The notes below the pieces were generated by a model. It saw nothing but the letters and a program-made list of their open reading frames with translations. It searched no databases and was not told the origin of the DNA. From Streptomyces sp. NRRL F-6131 (lineage in GTDB: Bacteria; Actinomycetota; Actinomycetes; Streptomycetales; Streptomycetaceae), in assembly GCA_000719695.1 (NCBI GenBank), contig JOHN01000016.1, positions 62,001-126,000 of the forward strand: a stretch of 64,000 bases of DNA, read 5' to 3'. Made by a program: the position numbers and the translations under genes. This document shows positions 15,812-23,849 of the stretch, piece after piece (the first letter of the stretch is position 1; each line of letters opens with the position of its first letter).

Positions 15812-16708
15812 TCAGAACGAGAGGACGTCCTCCAGCAGTTCGCCGAGCCGGTCGGCCGGTGCCACCAGGGGTTGCAGCCGTTGCAGTTCGGCCGCCGCGC
15901 GGGCCCGGTCGCGGTCCCGGATCGAGGCCCAGGACGGTTCGTCCTCCCACCAGCTGCTGAGCCGGTCCCACAGGGTGTCGCGCTGATCGGCGAGTCGGGC
16001 CGAGGCCATCAGGCTGTCGATCGAGGCGGACAGCTCCATGGCCCGGCCGATGATGCCGAACCGGAGCGTCCACAGCACGGGGAGCGCCACGCCCTCCGGT
16101 TCCGGCCCGCAGACCAGCGGGATGAAGGCCCCCTGGACGTGCCGGGTCTCCTGGACCGCCTGGATCAGCGGCAGGAACGGGCCGACGAAGCGTTCCTCCG
16201 CGTCGTCGGCGCCGAGGTCGACCAGGTCGGTCTTGGTGAGGGCGATCACCAGCGGGGTGAGGGTCTCCTCCCGGTCGGCGACCGCCTGGTGGACGCGGAC
16301 GACGAGCCGGCGGACGTCCTCCGCCGCCTCGGGATCGGTGTCCAGGCGGAGGGCGTCGACGAAGAGCACGATCCCGTCGGCCGCGACCAGGTCGTCGTGC
16401 AGCCGGGCGGCCTGCGGGCTGGAGCGGCGGTGCTCGGTGAGCGCGCCGCCGCGGTGGTCGGTCCAGCGGAACGGGAAGATCTCGTCGCCGTCGTGGCAGA
16501 GCACGAACTCGTAGCACCGGGGCCGGTCGCTGGCCCGGGGGTAGCGGCCGCGCAGGATGGCGCGGGCGTCGGCGAGCAGCGAACGGTGGGCGGCGCGGTC
16601 GGCGGTGCGCAGGGTCATGTCTTCGACGCCGTCGCACATCGCGGCGTACATGAGGGAGAGGTAGCTGGTCTTCCCGGCCGCGCTGTGGCCGAGCATCACG
16701 ATGTCCAT
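15812..16708 (-). CDS. Small TRAFAC-type GTPase A of the GTPase operon
   Basis: A 298-residue GTPase starting MDIVMLGHSAAGKTSYLSLM, i.e. the P-loop begins at residue 7. G3 is DHRGGAL and G4 is LTKTDLV. It is the closest paralogue of the GTPase at 9991-10935 (same HSAAGK/SYL and DxRGGAL motifs and similar C-terminal charged helix). The ATG at 16706-16708 is chosen because the P-loop follows at once, as in its paralogues, and a GAGGA ribosome site sits 7 nt upstream; an in-frame extension of 26 residues is Thr/Ala/Arg junk from a 9-bp repeat. Second gene of the operon, 281 bp after the Hsp70-like gene. Confidence 0.87.
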   Translation of the reverse strand: MDIVMLGHSAAGKTSYLSLMYAAMCDGVEDMTLRTADRAAHRSLLADARAILRGRYPRASDRPRCYEFVLCHDGDEIFPFRWTDHRGGALTEHRRSSPQAARLHDDLVAADGIVLFVDALRLDTDPEAAEDVRRLVVRVHQAVADREETLTPLVIALTKTDLVDLGADDAEERFVGPFLPLIQAVQETRHVQGAFIPLVCGPEPEGVALPVLWTLRFGIIGRAMELSASIDSLMASARLADQRDTLWDRLSSWWEDEPSWASIRDRDRARAAAELQRLQPLVAPADRLGELLEDVLSF

Positions 16709-16989
16709 GCGGTTCCTCGCGGTTGTCGCGGTTGTCGCGGTCCTCGCGCTCCTCGCGGGTCCTCGGGCGGGCAGGGCGGTCGGCACCGGGCGGGCCGGTC
16801 CGCGGGCAGGGTGGGGCGCGGTGCGGCGGTGGCCGCGGTGCGGGCCGACCGGGCGCCATCAGGGTCGAGCGGTCACGTCGAGTGGTCCAAGGGCAGGGGA
16901 TCAGAGAGCAGAGCATCAGGGAGAAGGGGAGCAGCGAGCACGAGAGCAGCGAGCACGAGAGCAGGGGCAGCGAGCAGGGGCAGCGGCGC
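16709..16989 (-). repeat. Repeat-filled 281-bp gap inside the GTPase operon
   Basis: Just before GTPase A there are several 9-bp units (16709-16764) that place the Shine-Dalgarno-like word GAGGA on the minus strand at 16714-16718, 16741-16745, 16750-16754 and 16760-16764. Further upstream, a 15-bp unit beginning AGCAGCGAGC is perfectly duplicated (16930-16944, 16945-16959) within a purine-biased stretch of the plus strand (about 16898-16985). I see no convincing gene or terminator here. Confidence 0.65.
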
Positions 16990-18231
16990 TCAGTCGTGGT
17001 CGAACCAGGGGTCGACCTCACCGGGGTAGTGGTCGACGGACCAGCGGCCGTCGGGCGGGGCGCCGTGGCCGACGCCGGAGCCCTCGCCCTCGCTCCCGTC
17101 CGGGGCCGGTGGCGCGGGCGGGTCGGTGAGCGCGCCGAGGGCCACGGCGGCCTTCGGATCGCCGGCCAGTTCGGGGATCCGGCCGAACCGTTCGGCGATC
17201 AGATCGGCCACCGGTGGCGTCCGGCTGGCCGCGCCGCAGAGCACGACGGCCCCGAGGTCGGCCGGGGTCAGACCGGCGCGGGAGACGGTCCGCTCCAGCA
17301 GCCCGACCGAGGCGGCGAGCGCCGGGGTGACGGCCGCCCGGTACTCCCCGCCCTGGACGACGAACGGCTCCGGGTAGCCGGGCACCGTGAGGTAGACCGT
17401 GCCGGTGCTCGACAGGGACTCCTTGGCCAGGGTCAACTCCCGTGTCAGCAGAGAGCGTTGGTGGGATCCGGTGGCCGTCCGGTCGGCCTGGAGGCGCTGC
17501 CAGGGCTCCGGGTCGAGGTCGAGCGCGCGGTCCCGGAGCAGTTCGTAGAGGGCCTGGTCGAGGTCTCGGCCCCCGAAGTCCGGATCCCCGGCCACCGCGA
17601 CGGCGCGGAAGCCCGCGCCCTCCCGGCGGAGGACGGCGGTGTCCACCGTGCCGCCGCCCAGGTCGTAGACCGCGATCGGCCCGCTGTCGCCGGCCGGGAC
17701 GCCGGCCGCGTGGTGGCGGGCGGCGGCCACCGGTTCGGGCAGCAGCTCGGGGGCGGTCACCCCGGCCCGGGCAGCGGCCTCGACCAGCCGGTCCAGGTCG
17801 GCGGGCGACCAGTCGGCGGGGTGGGTGAGGACGGTGCGGGTCGGATCCGATCCGCCGCACCGCGCCCGCGCCTCGGCGCCCGCCCGGGCGAGCACGGCGG
17901 CGACCAGGTCGGCGGTCTCCACCTCGCGGTCGTCCAGCAGCACGGCCGGCTGCCGGAGCAGCGCCCGCTTGGGGTGGTGCTCCGCGCGTTCCGGCCGCTG
18001 GGCGGCGAGTTGGACGGCGGCCCGGCCGGTGAGCAGCCGCCCGTCGTCGTCCAGACAGACCAGGGACGGGAGGTAGCGGCTGTTCTCGATCTCGACCGCC
18101 GTCACCGCACCGGCCGGTGCACCCGCCGACGCACCGGACTCTCCGCCGGACACCGCGTCGGCCTGCTCGACGCGAACCGCCACGGTGGTGAAGCAAGTAC
18201 CGAAGTCGATGGCCAACGACCAGTCAGACAT
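16990..18231 (-). CDS. Hsp70-like ATPase without substrate-binding domain
   Basis: A 413-residue actin/Hsp70-fold protein. Phosphate-1 motif is AIDFGTCFTTVAV (residues 7-19), phosphate-2 is VYDLGGGTVDTAV, and the adenosine motif is VVLCGAASRTPPV, so ATP binding is likely. DnaK is about 610-640 residues; here the chain ends after the nucleotide-binding domain with a short acidic tail (DHYPGEVDPWFDHD), so no peptide-binding domain is present. The ATG at 18229-18231 has GAGGA upstream and the fold begins at once; an open extension of 111 residues upstream is not protein-like. First gene of the minus-strand GTPase/dynamin operon; it may act as an ATP-dependent switch for the GTPases. Confidence 0.87.
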   Translation of the reverse strand: MSDWSLAIDFGTCFTTVAVRVEQADAVSGGESGASAGAPAGAVTAVEIENSRYLPSLVCLDDDGRLLTGRAAVQLAAQRPERAEHHPKRALLRQPAVLLDDREVETADLVAAVLARAGAEARARCGGSDPTRTVLTHPADWSPADLDRLVEAAARAGVTAPELLPEPVAAARHHAAGVPAGDSGPIAVYDLGGGTVDTAVLRREGAGFRAVAVAGDPDFGGRDLDQALYELLRDRALDLDPEPWQRLQADRTATGSHQRSLLTRELTLAKESLSSTGTVYLTVPGYPEPFVVQGGEYRAAVTPALAASVGLLERTVSRAGLTPADLGAVVLCGAASRTPPVADLIAERFGRIPELAGDPKAAVALGALTDPPAPPAPDGSEGEGSGVGHGAPPDGRWSVDHYPGEVDPWFDHD

Positions 18232-18340
18232 GTTTCCTCGCACAGGAGTTGCGGTCGCACGGGAGCGCACGGGCGGAGCCGGAGGACGATCCTCCGGCAA
18301 CCCCGCGCAGGATGCTAGGGCCCCGAAGGCGGGTGTGGAG

Positions 18341-18356
18341 AAGTTCTGTACAACTT
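18341..18356. promoter_or_regulatory. Inverted repeat in divergent Hsp70-like/kinase region
   Basis: AAGTT (18341-18345) and AACTT (18352-18356) flank CTGTAC, next to TTGTCA on the minus strand (18363-18358), which resembles a -35 element for the Hsp70-like operon. TAGCAT (minus strand, 18317-18312) could be a -10 but not at the right distance from it. The dyad does not match the HspR (HAIR) or CIRCE consensus as I remember them. The whole gap 18232-18589 contains no gene that I can support. Confidence 0.45.
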
Positions 18357-18589
18357 GTGACAATGGCATGGGCATTGCCGGTTGGGCGCCGTCCGGCGGC
18401 GCGGCTAGGGTGGCACCCCGCCCCCCGGGCCGGGGTGCCACCACCAGTCTCGGCGCGGCCGTCGACCGAGACCCCGTCAGATGACCGAATCCGCAGGCAT
18501 TCCCGTCGATTCGCCCAGCCGTCCGGTCCGTGCGAGAGTCGGAGCCGGACAACTCGGGGTACACCGCGGCCCCGCCCAGGGAGGTTTCG

Positions 18590-19519
18590 ATGAGTACAGC
18601 CGGCCCGGTCGACGTCCCGGCGGCCTTCGCCGCCGCCTACGGTGCCCACGGCGCGGACGAGGGCCGCTGGATCGGTGAACTCCCCAGACTCGCGGCCGAG
18701 TTCCTGGAGCGCTGGAGCCTGCGCCCGGACGGCCCGGCCGCCCACGGCATGGCCTCCCTGGTGCTGCCGGTCCGACGGCCCGGCGGCTCCCCCGCCGTGC
18801 TGCGGCTGCAGCAGGTCCGCCCCGAGACGGCCGGGGTGGCGGCCGGACTGCGCGCCTGGCGCGGCGACGGCGCCGTCCTGCTGCTCGACCACGACGAGGC
18901 GAGCGGCACCCAGCTTCTCGAACGCCTCGACGCGGCCCGCCCGCTCAGCGCGGTGGCCGACGACGACACCGCCCTGGAGCTCCTCGCCGCGCTGGCGGCG
19001 CGACTGACCGCCGTCCCCGCGCCGCCGGGGCTGCGCCGGCTCGGCGACATCGCCGCCGCGATGCTGGCCGAGGCGCCCCGCGCGGCCCCGTCGCTCGCCG
19101 ACCCGGACGAGCGCCGACTGCTGCGGGACTGCGCCGCGTCGGTGGGCGCGCTGCTCGACGAGCCCGGCGACCGACTGCTGCACTGGGACCTGCACGACGG
19201 CAACGTGCTGGGCGGCGAACGCGAACCGTGGCTCGTCATCGACCCCGAACCGCTGGCCGGCGACCCGGGGTTCGAGCTGTTGCCCGCCATCGACCAGCGC
19301 TGGGACGCCGTCCTGGCCGGCGCCGACGCCGGGCGCACCGTGCTCCGCCGCTTCGACCTGCTCACCGACGCCCTGGGACTGGACCGCGCCCGCGCCGCCG
19401 GGTGGACCCTCGGCCGGGTCCTCCAGAACGCCCTCTGGGACGTCGAGGACGGCCGGACCGCGCTCGAGCCCACCCAGGTCGCCATCGCCACCACCCTGCT
19501 CCGGCACCGCAGCGGGTAG
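18590..19519 (+). CDS. Streptomycin-6-kinase-like phosphotransferase
   Basis: A 309-residue protein kinase-like fold phosphotransferase of the aminoglycoside/hydroxyurea kinase type. The catalytic loop LLHWDLHDGNVL (His198, Asp200, Asn205 pattern) and the metal-binding VIDPEPLAGDPGFEL are present; the N-lobe reads SLVLPVRRPGGSPAVLRLQQ. Members phosphorylate antibiotics such as streptomycin or hydroxyurea, but many are uncharacterised. The ATG at 18590 is preceded by a good AGGGAGG site and is preferred over an upstream TTG/GTG. It stands alone, divergent from the Hsp70-like operon. Resistance function is not demonstrated. Confidence 0.85.
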   Translation: MSTAGPVDVPAAFAAAYGAHGADEGRWIGELPRLAAEFLERWSLRPDGPAAHGMASLVLPVRRPGGSPAVLRLQQVRPETAGVAAGLRAWRGDGAVLLLDHDEASGTQLLERLDAARPLSAVADDDTALELLAALAARLTAVPAPPGLRRLGDIAAAMLAEAPRAAPSLADPDERRLLRDCAASVGALLDEPGDRLLHWDLHDGNVLGGEREPWLVIDPEPLAGDPGFELLPAIDQRWDAVLAGADAGRTVLRRFDLLTDALGLDRARAAGWTLGRVLQNALWDVEDGRTALEPTQVAIATTLLRHRSG

Positions 19520-19655
19520 CGTCGGCCGGTGCAGTCCCCACCGCGGCGGCACGTCCGGACAGACGGGGCGGGCACGACAACGCGGCCTGGACCGGCGGCG
19601 GTTGAGGACCTAACGTGATCTCCGCGAAGGTGCCGGGCACACGGGGGGTGCTGCC

Positions 19656-21200
19656 ATGAGCTCGTACGTCGATCCACCGACCGCGCTCGCGCTGCCGGAG
19701 CGCGGGAGCGGTCGGCGCGCGACCGCGTGGACCTTCGGGACCGGCTGCGCGACCGTCCTGGCCTCGGTCTGGTCGCTGGGCACCGTCCTGGTGGTCCCGT
19801 GGCATCCGGCACCCCGTCGGGAGCTGCTGGCGGCCTTCGCCGTCACCGTGCTGCTCGGTCTCGTCTGGCTGCTCGCCTCCCGGCTCGCCCCGGTGGCCGA
19901 GCGCGCCGAGCCCGCGCCGCCCCGGCCCCGGCCGTCCCCGGCCGAACTGCGCGACATCGCGCGGCGGACGGCCCGGCGCTCCCGGTGGTCGGTGCTCACG
20001 GGCTGGGCGGCGGTGCTGCCGGCGATCTGGGTGGTCCCGGTCGCCTTCCTCACCGCGCACCAGCCGCTCGAACAGGGGCTGATGGACCGGCACGCGGCGC
20101 TGGTCGCGGCCGGGGCCCGGTGGACGGACAGCACGGTGGCCCTCTCCACCGCCGAGGCCCAGGGGCGGCCCCGCGAGCGCGGCCGGATCGTCGCCGTGCA
20201 CCCGGCCGGGCATCCGGAGATGTCGCTCGCGGTCGTGAACGAGCGCGGCAAGCTGAACGACCTCGTCGCCGGGGACAACCTCCGGATCCTGATCGACCTG
20301 GAGCACCCCGGCTCCGACATCTTCCCGGAGCCCCTGGTCCCCCTCCTCCACCCCGGCCGGCCGTTCGCGACCGTGGGCTTCCGGGTCGTCCTCGGTGTCA
20401 TGCTGCTGATCTGGTGGTGCATCCTGTTCGGCGTCCTCGACCGCCGGCTGCTGCTGCCGACCAGACGGCTGCGGGTCCAGGAGTACCCGCTGACCGCCGA
20501 CCCGCCGGCCACCCCGCCGGTTCCCGAGGACACCACCCGGCGCCCGCCCGACTGGAGACGGGTCCGGGTCCACGGCACCGTCCTCCAGTGGAGCTTCCGT
20601 TCGGGCAGCGACGAGGACAGCGGGACCACCTGGCGCGCGGGCCTGCGCCTGGACCCCGAGGCCGCCGGACCTCCGCCGGATCCGGGACCGGGCCCGGTCG
20701 CCTTCCAGGACCATGCCGCCCGCCTCGCCGACGCGGAGGTCGCCGGACGGACCGCCGCCCGCCTCGCCGGCTCCACCGGCTGGCTCGGCCGGCAGGCCGG
20801 CGGCCCGGGCGGCGAGTTGGCCGTCCTGGTGCTCGACGACGGCGAGACCCGCTGGGGCCTCCCGCACACCGTCGCCGACGACCCGCCCACCACCGGCGAA
20901 CCGACGGACGCCCCCGACGACGCCCCGGCCGACGCCCCGGCGGAAGTCCGACCGCCGCTCCGCCTGCCGCCACCGGTCCTGGTCCTCGGCCCCCTGGAGC
21001 GCGTCGCCCTGAGCGCCCTCGCCCTCTACCCGATGGGCGTGATCTGGCTGAACACCACCGGTGCGCTCCGTCGCTTCAACGGTGTGGCGGTGTTCGCGGT
21101 GGAGGTGGTCGGCGCCGCCGGCTACGCCGCCGCGGGCTTCGGCCTCGCGACCCTGGTGGAGCGGTGGCGGAAGCGTCGGCGGCGCGCACCGGCGGACTGA
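19656..21200 (+). CDS. Integral membrane protein of unknown function
   Basis: A 514-residue membrane protein. Hydrophobic segments are seen near residues 25-47, 57-77, 112-135, 245-265, 458-476 and 484-505. Between the third and fourth lies an about 110-residue soluble segment (RPRERGRIVAVHPAGHPEMS ... LNDLVAGDNLRILIDLEHP) that looks beta-rich, and between the fourth and fifth a large soluble part including RRVRVHGTVLQWSF and a Pro/Asp/Ala-rich linker. The C-terminus is basic (RWRKRRRRAPAD). ATG at 19656; 136 bp after the kinase gene on the same strand. I do not recognise a characterised family. Confidence 0.75.
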   Translation: MSSYVDPPTALALPERGSGRRATAWTFGTGCATVLASVWSLGTVLVVPWHPAPRRELLAAFAVTVLLGLVWLLASRLAPVAERAEPAPPRPRPSPAELRDIARRTARRSRWSVLTGWAAVLPAIWVVPVAFLTAHQPLEQGLMDRHAALVAAGARWTDSTVALSTAEAQGRPRERGRIVAVHPAGHPEMSLAVVNERGKLNDLVAGDNLRILIDLEHPGSDIFPEPLVPLLHPGRPFATVGFRVVLGVMLLIWWCILFGVLDRRLLLPTRRLRVQEYPLTADPPATPPVPEDTTRRPPDWRRVRVHGTVLQWSFRSGSDEDSGTTWRAGLRLDPEAAGPPPDPGPGPVAFQDHAARLADAEVAGRTAARLAGSTGWLGRQAGGPGGELAVLVLDDGETRWGLPHTVADDPPTTGEPTDAPDDAPADAPAEVRPPLRLPPPVLVLGPLERVALSALALYPMGVIWLNTTGALRRFNGVAVFAVEVVGAAGYAAAGFGLATLVERWRKRRRRAPAD

Positions 21201-21341
21201 CCGGGCACACCCGGTCCCGCGCCCCACCCCGAACACGCGCGCGGGCGCGGACGGGGCGCACGGGGCGCACGGAGGGGCGTCTGCCATCGGCCACCCGGCC
21301 CACGACCGGAACCGGCCGGGTGACTCGCCGGTTGCACTCCC

Positions 21342-21641
21342 GTGAACCACCTCCGCCGCGCACTTCGCGGTACCGCACACCTCGTCACCCGGCTCTGTTC
21401 CGCCGTCGAGCGCCTCGACGCCCGCGTCGACGCCGCCCTGCGCGCCCGGCTGCGCCCGCTCGTCACCCGCCTGGCGGTCCTGCTGAAACGGTTGGCCGCC
21501 GCCAACTGCAGCGACGCGCTCACCCGCCACCTCCCCTGCCGCGCGGCTCGCGAGCGCGAACGGATCCGGAACGGGAACGGAAACGGGAACGGGAACGGCG
21601 ACCGCGCGGCCGTCGACGGCCCGGCCCCACTGGACGACTGA
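21342..21641 (+). CDS. Small hypothetical protein (99 aa)
   Basis: A 99-residue reading frame from a GTG start with third positions almost all G or C. The first 70 residues are an amphipathic, Arg/Leu/Ala-rich helix (NHLRRALRGTAHLVTRL, LDARVDAALRARLRPLVTRL) with two Cys; the tail has an RNGNGNGNGNG repeat. No signal peptide. The antisense strand is also open but reads as Arg/Pro/Phe repeats, so the plus strand is the better choice. It may be a real small helical protein; evidence is composition only. Confidence 0.4.
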   Translation: MNHLRRALRGTAHLVTRLCSAVERLDARVDAALRARLRPLVTRLAVLLKRLAAANCSDALTRHLPCRAARERERIRNGNGNGNGNGDRAAVDGPAPLDD

Positions 21642-21796
21642 CCCACCGGCGCACCGACTCACCTGCACGCCTGCACGCGCACCCCGGACGCGACCGGCCC
21701 CGGCGGACGTCGTCGAACGTCCGCCGGGGCCGGCCCGCAGCGGCGCTGAGCGCCCCGGGCCATCGCGTCACCAGGCCACCGGGCCACCGGGCCAGG

Positions 21797-23446
21797 TCAG
21801 GCCCGGCAGAGCCCGGTCGCCCAGTCGACGGTGGCCGTCGCCCGGGAGTACTGCCACTCGGGGGCGAGCAGCTCGCGGTCGAGCTGGGCGGCGGCGTTGC
21901 GGTCCTCGACGATGTAGCCGAAGTCCTGCAGCCAGGCCGGGTAGAGGTTCTTCGAGCCGATGTAGAAGGCCGAGTCGTCCACCGCGACCAGCTTGTGGTG
22001 CAGCGCGTACGGGTGACCGTCGGCCCAGGTGGCGGTGGGCGCGGCGCGGAAGGTGGCGAGCTGGAGGTTGCCGCACATCGTCGCGGTGGCCTTCCCCCGG
22101 TCGCCGGTCAGCGCGGTGAGCCGGTCCTTGAGCACGTCGCTGATCTCGGCCAGGGACTTGATCTGCGAGTAGCCGCCGCTGCCGATCGTGCCCCGGTTGG
22201 CCGGGTCGCTGACCACGATCCGCACCTTGACGCCGTCGGCGAGCTTGGCCGCGAGCGTGTCGTAGAGGCGGGAGTCGTAGCGGGCCAGCGGCGGGCAGGT
22301 GGCGTTCATGTCCTGCTGGGAGATCTCGACGTGCTGCCGCGCGCTGCCGACGAGGGCGCGCAGCGCGTTCTCCTCGGGGTTGACCGTCTCGTAGTCGCGG
22401 TCGGCGTTGGTGTTGTCGTGCAGGGTCAGCGGGCTGCACTTGGCGTCCGCCGCCCCGGCGACCGGGCCGGGCCGGTAGGTGGACTTGGCGTCCACGTCCT
22501 TGATGCCGACGCCGAGGCCGCCGACGGCGATCACCGGGACGTTGCCGGTGGCGGCGGCCGGCGGGTTGAGCTCGCGCTCGATCGACGGGCGGCAGGCGCC
22601 GCCGTCCGAGGAGGCGAACCACGCGCTGTCGAACACGCCGGTGCGGCCGCAGGTCCACTCCCAGAGGGTGTCCAGGTAGCGGGCGGCGGAGGTGGCGGCG
22701 GGGCCGTTCAGTGCGAGGTCGACGTCCGACACGGGGTGGGTGGTGTCGAGGTAGTCGTTCTTCCAGCCGTTGATGCCGCCGGAGATGACGGTGCGTCCGT
22801 CGACGACCAGGATCTTGGAGTGGTTCCAGGAGAAGGCGGTGCGCGAGGCGGTCATCGAGGCGATGTTCAGGCTGACCGAGCCGGCCGCCGGGCCGAGCTT
22901 GGCGACCAGTTCGTCCCGGTAGCGGAAAGGCAGCACATTGGCGTGGTAGACGGGCGCGGCGCCGACCAGGATCCGCACGACGGGGCGGTGGCCGGCGGCG
23001 ACGGAGGCCTTCAGCCCGGCCACCAGGGCGTCCTCGAAGCCGCCGTCCGGGAACGGCGCGAGGGTGGAGACGTCGACGGTGCGGGTCGCGGCGGCGACGT
23101 CGGCGGTCATCTTCGCCAGCAGGGCACGGGTGCCGGGCCGGTCGGCGCAGGCGGGGTCGCCCCAGCAGCCGGGGGTCTGGAGCAGCCAGTCGGCCGGGGC
23201 GGCGGCGTTCCCGGCGCCGGGCAGGCTGTTGCCCTCGGTGCGCTGCCACACGGTGCCCTCCAGGCCGGGGGACACCTCCCGCAGGACGCGCTCGACGGCG
23301 TCGAGGTGGGTGGCCGCCGGGTCCGCCGGCGCCGACGCGGCGTGGGCGGGCGCCGAGGGGACGACGGCGAGCAGGGTGGTGGCCGCGGCGGCGGCGAGGG
23401 CGGTGCGCAGCGCGCGACCGGAGCGGCGGGAGCCGGGTCGGGACAC
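21797..23446 (-). CDS. Secreted phospholipase D
   Basis: A 549-residue secreted phospholipase D of the classical Streptomyces type (family length about 540-560). Two HKD motifs are intact: [17 protein letters not shown] (first half) and [18 protein letters not shown] (second half). The signal peptide is clear (residues 1-37, [18 protein letters not shown] to AHAAS). It hydrolyses phosphatidylcholine to phosphatidate plus choline and can transphosphatidylate. The GTG at 23446 is chosen because AAGGA precedes it and the n-region RPGSRRSGR follows; the upstream open frame overlaps the promoter. A good promoter (TTGGAC, 17 bp, TAATGT) lies about 55-85 bp upstream with an inverted repeat in it. 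Confidence 0.93.
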   Translation of the reverse strand: MSRPGSRRSGRALRTALAAAAATTLLAVVPSAPAHAASAPADPAATHLDAVERVLREVSPGLEGTVWQRTEGNSLPGAGNAAAPADWLLQTPGCWGDPACADRPGTRALLAKMTADVAAATRTVDVSTLAPFPDGGFEDALVAGLKASVAAGHRPVVRILVGAAPVYHANVLPFRYRDELVAKLGPAAGSVSLNIASMTASRTAFSWNHSKILVVDGRTVISGGINGWKNDYLDTTHPVSDVDLALNGPAATSAARYLDTLWEWTCGRTGVFDSAWFASSDGGACRPSIERELNPPAAATGNVPVIAVGGLGVGIKDVDAKSTYRPGPVAGAADAKCSPLTLHDNTNADRDYETVNPEENALRALVGSARQHVEISQQDMNATCPPLARYDSRLYDTLAAKLADGVKVRIVVSDPANRGTIGSGGYSQIKSLAEISDVLKDRLTALTGDRGKATATMCGNLQLATFRAAPTATWADGHPYALHHKLVAVDDSAFYIGSKNLYPAWLQDFGYIVEDRNAAAQLDRELLAPEWQYSRATATVDWATGLCRA

Positions 23447-23502
23447 GTGATGTTCCTTCAGAGCATGGCGGGCGGTTCGTGGTTCACCCGTCGGACGCCG
23501 CA

Positions 23503-23531
23503 ACATTACCCATAAGTAATATCCAGTCCAA
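23503..23531 (-). promoter_or_regulatory. Phospholipase D promoter with overlapping inverted repeat
   Basis: On the minus strand TTGGAC (23531-23526) and TAATGT (23508-23503) are separated by 17 bp, close to the vegetative sigma consensus. ATTAC (23505-23509) and GTAAT (23516-23520) form a perfect 5-bp dyad with 6-bp spacer that covers the -10 and part of the spacer, a good place for a repressor. The expected 5' leader is about 50 nt. Confidence 0.6.
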
Positions 23532-23569
23532 TTTGCACATGACAATGAGCCACCGGGGGCCTGATTCCC

Positions 23570-23638
23570 ACCCGCCGTTCGGCCCCCGCCGTTCAACCCC
23601 CGCCGAGCGGCCCCCGCCGGCCGACCCCCGCCGTTGGT
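23570..23638. repeat. Five 14-bp tandem repeats (CCCCCGCCGnnnnn)
   Basis: Units at 23570-23582, 23583-23596, 23597-23610, 23611-23624 and 23625-23638 share CCCCCGCCG followed by five variable bases. They occupy the divergent gap between phospholipase D and fabV. The rest of the 23447-23849 gap shows no further supported gene. Confidence 0.75.
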
Positions 23639-23849
23639 CGGGCGGCCGACGCGAGCACCTCACGCACAGGGACGGCCCGGTGCAAACCCTCCAAGATCCA
23701 CTGGTGATCGTTGTCCCCGTGAACAGCACCGTTCCGTGCCCGCACCGTCCCAGACTGGCAGCACGCGGCGGCCGTCGATCCGGTCCCCGCGCCCACCCCA
23801 CGTGCCAGCCGCCCCGAGCCGACCTCGGCCGACCTCCAGGACCACCACC

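Noticed and set aside
16735..17021. Possible short gene between the Hsp70-like gene and GTPase A
   Set aside because: The open frames there come from repeat units and lack a domain or a well-placed start.
19727..23515. Open frame of about 1260 codons on the plus strand
   Set aside because: It overlaps the membrane protein gene in another frame and runs antisense to phospholipase D; composition is not protein-like.
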